From: Caenorhabditis remanei
Taxonomy: Eukaryota; Nematoda; Chromadorea; Rhabditida; Rhabditidae
DNA length: 64,000 bases
Assembly: GCF_010183535.1 (NCBI RefSeq)
Contig: NC_071328.1
Location: 4,960,001 to 5,024,000, forward strand
Reading direction: 5' to 3'
The notes under the pieces were generated by a model. It worked only from the letters and a program-made list of their open reading frames with translations. It was not told the DNA's origin and did not search any database. Made by a program: the position numbers and the translations under genes. The stretch's first letter is position 1. The number at the start of each line of letters is the position of its first letter. Positions 56,649 through 64,000 of the stretch are shown here, piece after piece.

Positions 56649-59600
56649 ATGTCCCAAGAAACGGAAGAAACTTCAAATTTCAATGAATTGGGAATAGGCG
56701 TCGAAGTAGCACACGAAGAGGTTTGTCTATCGATTTTACCGCGTCTATAACATCTGTAGCGCAAAAGAAAACTAAAAAATCTGTCAAAAAACGACTAAAT
56801 ATAGAAAATTAATCGAAAAATCAGTTTTTGTCTGAAGCAGAGTCGGGAACCCGATTAACATAGTGCAAACACAATTGATGCATTAGACTTCACGCGCAAC
56901 GATTCTAAAAGCAATCGGAACTTTTTGTAGCATCCAGGTACAAAATGAGATGCCCCAAATATGGGCTCATCTAGAGAATCGCGTCATTTTCCAGTAAAGG
57001 GTCGAAGATTAGTTCAACGTTATTGATTTTTCAGACTATCGCAACAGACTATTCGGTGGACACCGGGATTGATCACACTCAATCACAGTCGGAAACCGCA
57101 GCAGAAGCTTCATCGTCGTCAACTTCGACACGTCCACGACGAAATGCTCGAAAATCAGTGTTGTATAATAATGACGATTACGAACTTCAACTTCCGGGTG
57201 TACCAAAGGAAGAGGATAATCAGTCGGTGTCTCTCATGACGTCTGAACTCATCCCGTCGTCACAAAAGTCGTTTTCAAAACGAGCACGAGTTGGAGATGA
57301 GCCATTGAGAGGCTCGAAGAAGAGAAAGACACTTCCACGTCTAGAAGAATCCAGCATCTCTTCTCAACGACTCCAGCCAAATATGTCACCTGTTAGTCGA
57401 GAATTCCCAAAGTTTTACTTATCACTTTTACATTCTTTCAGCGCCAACAAATCTACGGAAGTTCTTCGATGCATCCGCTTGGAGCAGAGCAAGAAATACC
57501 ATACGGTCGAGAAGCTGATGACGATGGACCACCGATTCTAAATATGGCATCTTCGAGATACCCGGATGATAGAATTCATATGGGAACTGATGAAATTGAC
57601 GACATGGGATCGTTTGCAGACGAGGAAGACGATTATTTGGATGGAGAACCGCCGAGTCTAGAGCTGAATCCGTAAGTGTAACGGAGGGATTTTCTAGGGA
57701 ACTCATTAAATGTTTCAGACCAAGCAAACGTCGCGGTCGTCCACGTAAAGGAGATGATTTGGGGTTGGAGGATGGTGAGAAAACGACAGACAGAATCGGC
57801 GACGTGGATAACAAGAAGGAGAAGAAGCAAAAGCAGTCAAATCCAACACAAATGGTACCGAGATCGTCGTTCAGAGTTCAAGGAGAACGAGTTATCAGTA
57901 AAGCTCTCGCCGATCGGCAGTATCATGTGAAACTGTTCGAGGATGAAGTGGATATCACTGAAAACGGAGATTGCTATGCGACTGTTATCTCTGGATGCTT
58001 GGCTTATTTATTGCGAAAAGAGAGAATTATTGAGTTGTTGACAAATGACGGAGAGGTTGCTATGATGTAAGTTTGTTTTTTGATCTATCCCCGCTGTTTT
58101 TATACTTTTTACTTTTTAAAAACGCGGATTTATCAAAAATCTGCTTAAAAAATCCCCAAAATCCTACATTTCCTATCATTTCTTATGTTGTTTTCAGTCG
58201 CGAAGGAGGATGGATGCTCGACAAACCGCCTCGTCTCCCACCACTCGTTCAACACAAAGCGTGTTTCGCATTCTACGTAGACGGCTCCAAAATTATGTCA
58301 ATCAAAGACGTGACAAATGACGATCTGAAACCATGGAGCTCATCTGGAGAGCATTACAATGATCCAGTCATCAAACCGAATGTTCGTCGTCATCCAGTCG
58401 CCAGACTCAATGGACGTCTTCAACCGATAAAAGGAGATCCACGACTCGCTGAGCTCCATCTGACAGAGTATAGTGCGTGGCTTCCGAGACTTTTGAGACT
58501 CAGAAAGAAGGTCTTTTATCTGTCTCGCGATGGTCAAATCTATGGAAACGTTCTGATTCTCTATGATTACACGTGTCCAGGAGAGGCGCCTTCCGTGGTG
58601 AATCTTCCACATGGAAATGACTATTTGAGGAGTGCAATGATGGAAACGACTTCTGATCCACACATGCTTGATTTAGATGACTCCACTCCATTTGAAGATG
58701 AAATCGTGGAAGGATCACGTGGCGGAACTTATCTCCGTGTGAAGCCAAATAAACTCGGATGGGCTCATAATAAGAAGCTTCTCCTGAAGTATCTCGTCAA
58801 TGAGCCGAATCTTCTCGATCAATCGAATTGTCTCAATCGTCGAACCCCTCTTCTGCCACCTCTCATTTCATCTGTCGGCGTTTTTGTATATTTTGTCCCC
58901 TCGAATTTTGTCGCAAATCAAATTCATCATACTGGAGATGGTCTGTCGCCATGGACAGTCAATGGTAGGTTATTTCAGTCGATTAAGTGATAAAAAAGTA
59001 AAAATTTTCAGTACAACCAGGTTCTGGAGAATCCCCATCGCCAAGAGTTCGTTCGACACGTCGAGCGTTAGAGCAAGACGAATCCGGCTTGTTTGTGACG
59101 GCAAAGGAGGGTACTCCATGGCAACAGACTCAGTTGTGTCTGGTGGAGACCATGTCCGTGTTGGCGAGATGTCCCAGATTGAGAAAGAGGGTAAGAAATC
59201 TATTTCTTGAGATTTTCACTGAAAAATCCCAAAAAGTCGCTAATCTCCTCTCATTTCTAGGTCATATATGTGCAACGTAATAATTCAATTATCCTTGGAA
59301 ATGTATGCTATATTTATGAATATGTTCGTGATGGTCCGATCCCAGCAGCCTATGTCAAAGGATCCACTCCAGTTGGAACCCCCACCGCCGCTTCGAAACG
59401 ACAAATGAATCAGTGGATGGAGGATAAGAAGAGTCTGGAAGACAATTCGCAAGGTCCCTCCACGTCCTCAGCCATCCAAGCCTCAGGGGATAACAATGGA
59501 GTCGAGGAGGATCAATTTATTGATGTGGAGGATTTGGAAGTCGTTGAAGAGGAGGTTATCGGTCACGATAGTATGCAAGAGGAGGAGATCGACCATCAGC

Positions 59601-62333
59601 AAGTTCAGATGTTGCAGCAAGAACCAATTCAAGAGCAAATTCTCGACGAAGAGCTGCTTGATATGTCACAAGAAGACGTGCTTAATAATGGTTATGATGT
59701 GGAGTTCGATGACGATCCGTTGACTCAACAAGAGAATTCTGCTCCGTATTTTGAGACTCCTCGACAGCTGGACACTGGTCATATCTATCTGACAGTGAGA
59801 CATAAGAGAGTTGCCAGTGGATTCGACACAGTTTTGGAGTGGATCGCTAACACAAATGTTGTGTAAGTTAATCATATTCCTTTTTTGCAGTTTTTATTTA
59901 TATTCCACACTTTCAGAGAGGAGCGAGGACTTCTCAACTACGCGAAGCCAGGTCATCCGCCGATTGTTCGTAATGCTCGTGCCTACGCATTCTTTGTATC
60001 TGGAAACTCGATTTTCCCACATGATATCAATCGAGACGATTTCTCGCCCTGGTCTCATAACGGAAACCCGCAAAATCCGACGTGCTATCGCACGAAAGTT
60101 CGAAAAGTTGGAGTGATTTGTGATGAGATTGCATCGCAGTTTCAGGTAATTTGAGGGGAGAAAACTCTGTGAGAGGAGGCGGAATTTAGAGTAAAAAGTG
60201 ACAAAATTAACTTTAAATTCAACAAATTCCTATGATCTTTGATCTTAAAATTTATTAACCGAGTGAAACCCAGCATTTCCAGATCAAAGATGTCGACTAC
60301 AAGACGTGTCCATTCCATCTCGTATTCCTCTACTCTATCAATCCACGCGAGCCTCGTCTTCGAAAGAAGATCTATTATATGATGGAGACTGAGTCGAGAC
60401 TTGTTGTCAGCCACGCTCTCATCATGTATGATTACAATTTGGAGGGAGATCTACCGAGAATGCATGGAGGGTATCTGAAGAGATTCGCAAAGAGAACTAC
60501 CAAGAGAGCGGTGAGTTTAGGATTCAAAATTGGAATTCAAGTTATTCAAAACTCTTTCAGCCATTGCAAATACACGACGTTGACAATGATGTATCGGATA
60601 TGTCAGAATCAGAGAAGGAGTGTCCATTCGCAGTTCCGTCGTGTATGGCAGAAGATGGAACAATGTATCTTCAGCTGCTTGATATGGACTTCTGGAATGA
60701 CCGTAATCGACAACTACATTTCTTGGTTAACAAACCAAATTTGATGTTAGTGTTCGAGAAGTTTGAACACAATTATTTTTGTTTTTTTTTTCAGAGAATC
60801 CCTCGGATGTCTCAACAATCGTGTCCCCACTCTCCCCCCGGCTACAACCAATAAAGCAGCGTTCGCATTTTTCGTCGATGGACTCGAGGTGGATGCAAGA
60901 AATCTGACTTGCGATGGACTGGTTCCGTGGTCGGAAAACAACAGCACTAATCCACGTATGTCGTTCTAAAAATCGAAAATTAAAATCAATAATTTCAAAT
61001 CGTTCAGATGGAGTTACAAAACGACCAAAGTCAGCGAAACAACCGCTTGCTCTCAACCGAGACAACCAACTCCGTGTTTGGAAGACTCCTGCGCACCGTG
61101 GTGAAATCATTGAATTCCAACTCCACGTCTACACAGCGACACTTCCACGTTGTCCACGTCTCCGCAAGAAGGTCACGTATGTTCTGAAGAATGGACACCA
61201 AATCGGACACGCCATGATTTTATACTGGTACACAGAGCCTGGAGAGATGCCTACTCCAATAAATATGAATGTTCTCTCACAAGAATACACACTTCAACGT
61301 CTTCCACCACACATACGTGAAGACGTGCATACTCTTTTGAGTCGTATGTCACCGCCAGAGGTTTCGAAAATCATTTTGGAGAAGTATGGAGTCAGTGTGA
61401 ACACCAAGATGCTCTATTATATCCGTCGTCGAGAGATTATGACGGTGACTTCAGGAGGCGAACCTCATCAACAGGATTTGTACGATTCGAAGAATGAGAT
61501 GATCGAAGCATCTGGATATGTGGATGACTGGACGACTCCTGTGGATCCATCGGCTCCGTCGACTTCTGGTGGTCATGGTAGAGGTAGAAAACCGAAGATT
61601 CTACATGAAGTGTTGGATGATCGAGATCTTCAAGTATCTCACACGGAGGAGATTGAACAACAGCCACAGAGAGACTACGGAACAGGCAGAAAGGCGTTGG
61701 AAGATGTACATCAACATCCTCATCACCACCATCCACTTCATCAACATCATCCACTTCATACTCCAGACCCTAAGAACTTTTTGGCTCCACGACCGATAAC
61801 AACGACGCCCGGCATGATTCGTGGCAGCCATCGAAGTGAGGCGATATGGAGAATTGCGAGAAATTCATTTGGAACCACCACCGACACTGAAATCTTTGAT
61901 ATTATATTCAAGATGCTCTTCGATAAGAACGAGCAACGGCTCCTTCAAATTGTGAATCAGACGTTCGGCGTTGAAATACTTCAAGGAGAGGAAGTGATGG
62001 ACAACGGAGATATGATTCATATGGGAAATGTCGGTGAAATTGTTGAGGAAATTGTGGAAGAGGAGGTCGTTCAGACAGCGGAAGAGGCCGCCAGACAAGG
62101 TGGACCGATGAACGAGGAGAAGGTTTATATGGGTGATAAAGATCTTTCTGGTAAGAGATTTCGCGTTCAAATTCTTCACAAAATTCATTTTATTTTCAGA
62201 CGGAATGGAGCAAATCGTCGAGGAAGAAGTCACCGATCAACTCCTGGAAGAAGCTATCGTGGAAGGTGTCCTGGTAGAGGAAGAGCTCAATCCGAATGCT
62301 GTGATCATCGACGATCATCATATGAGAGCTTAG
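56649..62333 (+). CDS. AT-hook nuclear protein with four copies of an unassigned module
   Basis: Thirteen exons in phase (56649-56720, 57035-57391, 57442-57671, 57719-58066, 58198-58964, 59012-59190, 59261-59862, 59917-60145, 60283-60510, 60561-60745, 60795-60955, 61008-62150, 62200-62333) give 1544 residues. A spliced-leader acceptor abuts the ATG. The N-terminal 220 residues are disordered, with basic RPRRNARK and KRARVGDEPLRGSKKRK. An AT-hook, SKRRGRPRKGDD, is at about 222-233. Four repeats of about 150 residues follow, each with a lead helix (LLLKYLVNEPN, LHFLVNKPN), then PPL...AFAFFVDG..I....DDF.PWS.NG, and after a variable spacer RLRKKV.Y....G...G.ALILYDY..PGE.P. An acidic/glutamine linker separates repeats 2 and 3. 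After repeat 4 comes SPPEVSKIILEKYGVSVNTK, resembling a helical element near MULE-type and FAR1-like domains, then a His-rich stretch (HQHPHHHHPLHQHHPL) and an acidic tail. DNA-binding or chromatin role is inferred from the AT-hook only. Confidence 0.85.
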
Positions 62334-62661
62334 AAATTTAATATAAATTCTTAGCCTATTATTCCATCATTAGCTACCCATTCAGCTCTGAGAGCTCTCC
62401 TTCTGAATCTCATTCTTTTTTAATAATTTAAATGCTCTTTGTTCGTATTTCCCTCCCTGTTCTGTCATATCTAATTAATTTGTCTCATTGTTTCATGTTG
62501 TTTCTTCAAATTCTTTATTAGGACCGAATCCCAAAAAAAGTAATAAATTGAGACAAATTTTCAGAGTTTAATCAGCACAAAGGGGGGATAGTGACACACT
62601 GGCTCAGTTATTTCGAAGCTCCCGCTTTTTTTCCATAGATCGCACTTCTCCCTGGTTAAAA
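62334..62661. other. 3' UTR of the AT-hook gene
   Basis: AT-rich, with AAATAATTTAAATGCTC- and AGTAATAAATTGAG-like stretches (the AATAAA near 62541 may be a polyadenylation signal). No gene. Confidence 0.5.
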
Positions 62662-62920
62662 TGTGTCCCAGTGACAAAACTACCATTCCCACCGCCTTCC
62701 CCTCACCAAAACATCCCAAAGACCCACTTCCCACCGCCAATTGCGGTCTTTTGACCCAGTTTCCCATTTTTCAGAATATCTGCCCCGGTGGCCGAGCGGT
62801 CAAAGGCGTGAGACTTATGATCTCATTGGTGAAAACCAATCGCGGGTTCGAATCCCGCCCGGGGCAATAAGCTTTTTTTTCCTTTTTGAATTTGATTTTT
62901 AGTGAAAGAAAGTGTTTCTA
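62662..62920 (+). repeat. tRNA-bearing duplicated unit, copy 3 (shorter)
   Basis: From TGTCCCAGTGACAAAACTAC to GAAAGAAAGTGTTTCTA it matches copies 1 and 2, but lacks their outer left part and the last 230 bases. Confidence 0.85.
62782..62866 (+). tRNA. nev-type tRNA, anticodon UAU with long variable arm (copy 3)
   Basis: Identical to the tRNAs at 5379 and 13927. The T8 terminator starts seven bases after the end. This copy is intergenic. Confidence 0.93.
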
Positions 62921-63180
62921 GACAAATTTCTTCTCAATAATGAGAAATCATACTGGCAAATGTTTCAATTTTTGTCTCAATAACACAAAACCGCTTTTGA
63001 AAAATTTTTCGACGACGTCCATAAATCCTAAATCATCTTCTCTGGAATTGAAAGTCTCAGATTCAGAAATTTGAGTTTATTAACTATCAGAATTGACGAA
63101 TTTTAACGAGAAAACATAAATTGAATGGTAATAAAACAAGATTCAGAGTTCAACCAAGGAATTATAATAGATTGGATCAA

Positions 63181-63369
63181 TTAATTCCGAGCTCTGGCAA
63201 TAAATTGTATTTGATTTGAATTCCGAGATATTTCTGCCTGAACTTCTTCCAAAAACTGCTTCTCTGTCAAATTCCAGACACCAAACATTAACTTGTCTCC
63301 TTCATTTGAAACTGATGACACGTGTTGATCAGAATCTCTCACAATATATCGCCGAGTGGACAGTACCAT
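63181..63369 (-). CDS. Possible small protein, unassigned
   Basis: A 62-residue frame, MVLSTRRYIVRDSDQHVSSV...QIQFIARARN, with mixed composition unlike the F/S-rich noise around it. An in-frame stop directly precedes the ATG. An acceptor (AACTTTCAG) lies about 30 bases upstream, so a trans-spliced small gene or the last exon of a gene in another phase is possible. No family recognised. Confidence 0.3.
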   Translation of the reverse strand: MVLSTRRYIVRDSDQHVSSVSNEGDKLMFGVWNLTEKQFLEEVQAEISRNSNQIQFIARARN

Positions 63370-63640
63370 TTAAACCCTTTCAGCTGCGACTTGTGATCTG
63401 AAAGTTGAAAAGTTATATTCAAATTAAATATCAATACCAGAGTTGTCCGGAATCCGGATTCCGAAATTCCGGGGTTTTTTTTGACATTCCGGTTTTTTGA
63501 GCTTAATTTTTCCGGAATCCAGAAGTTGAAATTCTACATTTTTTGAGTTTAAAAGACAACTATAGCACTTCTTTCTCGGTTTTGATCCTCAAAAGTTGTT
63601 TAAAACTTTATTTATCATTAAAAACAAAAATGACTTGGCC
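63370..63640. other. AT-rich spacer
   Basis: No supported gene. Short CCGGAATCCGGATTCCG words begin at 63449. Confidence 0.4.
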
Positions 63641-64000
63641 TTGCAAATTTATCGAATCATTCCGAATTCCGGATTCCGAAATTCCGGGTTATTCCGTCAT
63701 TCCGGATTTCGAAAATTTGATTCCGGTTCCGGATTTTTATTCCGGTTCCGGATTCAGAATTCTGAATATAGAATTCTGAATTTCATAGTCTGAATTCTGA
63801 AGTGATGACAATTCAGGATTCAGGTTCCTGGATTTCGAATTCTGAATTGTGTATTCTGGTTTCATAACTTCGAATTCTGAATTCTAGATTCAAGACTAAG
63901 AAGTTTGGATTCTGGATTCTCGGGATTCAAATTGAGGATTTTTGTTTTAGGTTACAGATTCTAGATTCTGGATTCTGAATTATGGATTCTCAATTTTTTA
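63641..64000. repeat. Degenerate ATTCTGAATTC/ATTCCGGATTCC repeat
   Basis: Irregular short palindromic words such as TTCCGGATTCCG, GAATTCTGAATT and GATTCTGGATTCT run to the window end. Same texture as 11690-12440 and 25270-25410. Confidence 0.8.

Overview
The window is nuclear DNA of a nematode, almost certainly a Caenorhabditis species. Genes are split by short introns with a TTTTCAG-type acceptor, several start codons lie just downstream of an unpaired acceptor (as expected for spliced-leader trans-splicing), and the proteins match nematode families (nlp-40, sesn-1, homt-1, rab-11.1, rpl-7, cuticle collagen). From memory, these genes sit near the left end of chromosome I in C. elegans. The order here (sesn-1, nlp-40, homt-1 with no rcor-1 between) differs from C. 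elegans as I recall it, so a sister species is more likely; I cannot name it.

Layout. 1-16.4 kb is compact: a catalytically dead myotubularin (+), an Lsm-like NAA38 protein (+), a small secreted cysteine protein (-), pgs-1 (-) and an APC10/DOC protein (-); the last two may form an operon. 16.4-35.7 kb is gene-poor and rich in repeats: a foldback element, many short dispersed motifs, simple repeats and a cluster of degenerate tRNA-like elements. 35.7-44.8 kb holds sesn-1 (+), nlp-40 (-) and homt-1 (+). 45-53.7 kb holds a candidate snRNA-type box C/D RNA (+), a GSK3-like kinase (-), U4 snRNA (-), a cuticle collagen (-), a small proline/lysine-rich protein (-), a Fax/metaxin-like protein (-) and rpl-7 (-), which carries a convincing intronic H/ACA snoRNA. 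54.7-62.3 kb has rab-11.1 (+), divergent from rpl-7, and a long AT-hook protein with four copies of an unassigned module (+). The right end has a tRNA, one small doubtful CDS and simple repeats.

Non-coding content is unusually rich. Three identical tRNA genes have a UAU anticodon but a long variable arm: the nematode-specific nev-tRNA type, which pairs an isoleucine anticodon with a leucine-type body. U4 and the C/D candidate share a 26-base upstream element at the same distance (63 bases) from their predicted starts. Introns and spacers carry a MITE family with TTAGC...GCTAA ends, four unrelated long foldback elements, tiny GCGCTCTA hairpins inside introns, and tRNA-like elements ending in T-runs.

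The genes do not form one pathway. They are housekeeping functions (ribosome, Rab11 trafficking, cardiolipin precursor synthesis, N-terminal acetylation and methylation, cell-cycle ubiquitin ligase, stress/nutrient signalling) plus nematode-specific secreted, cuticle and neuropeptide genes. Exon boundaries were derived by hand from splice sites and reading phase; coordinates may be off by a few bases.
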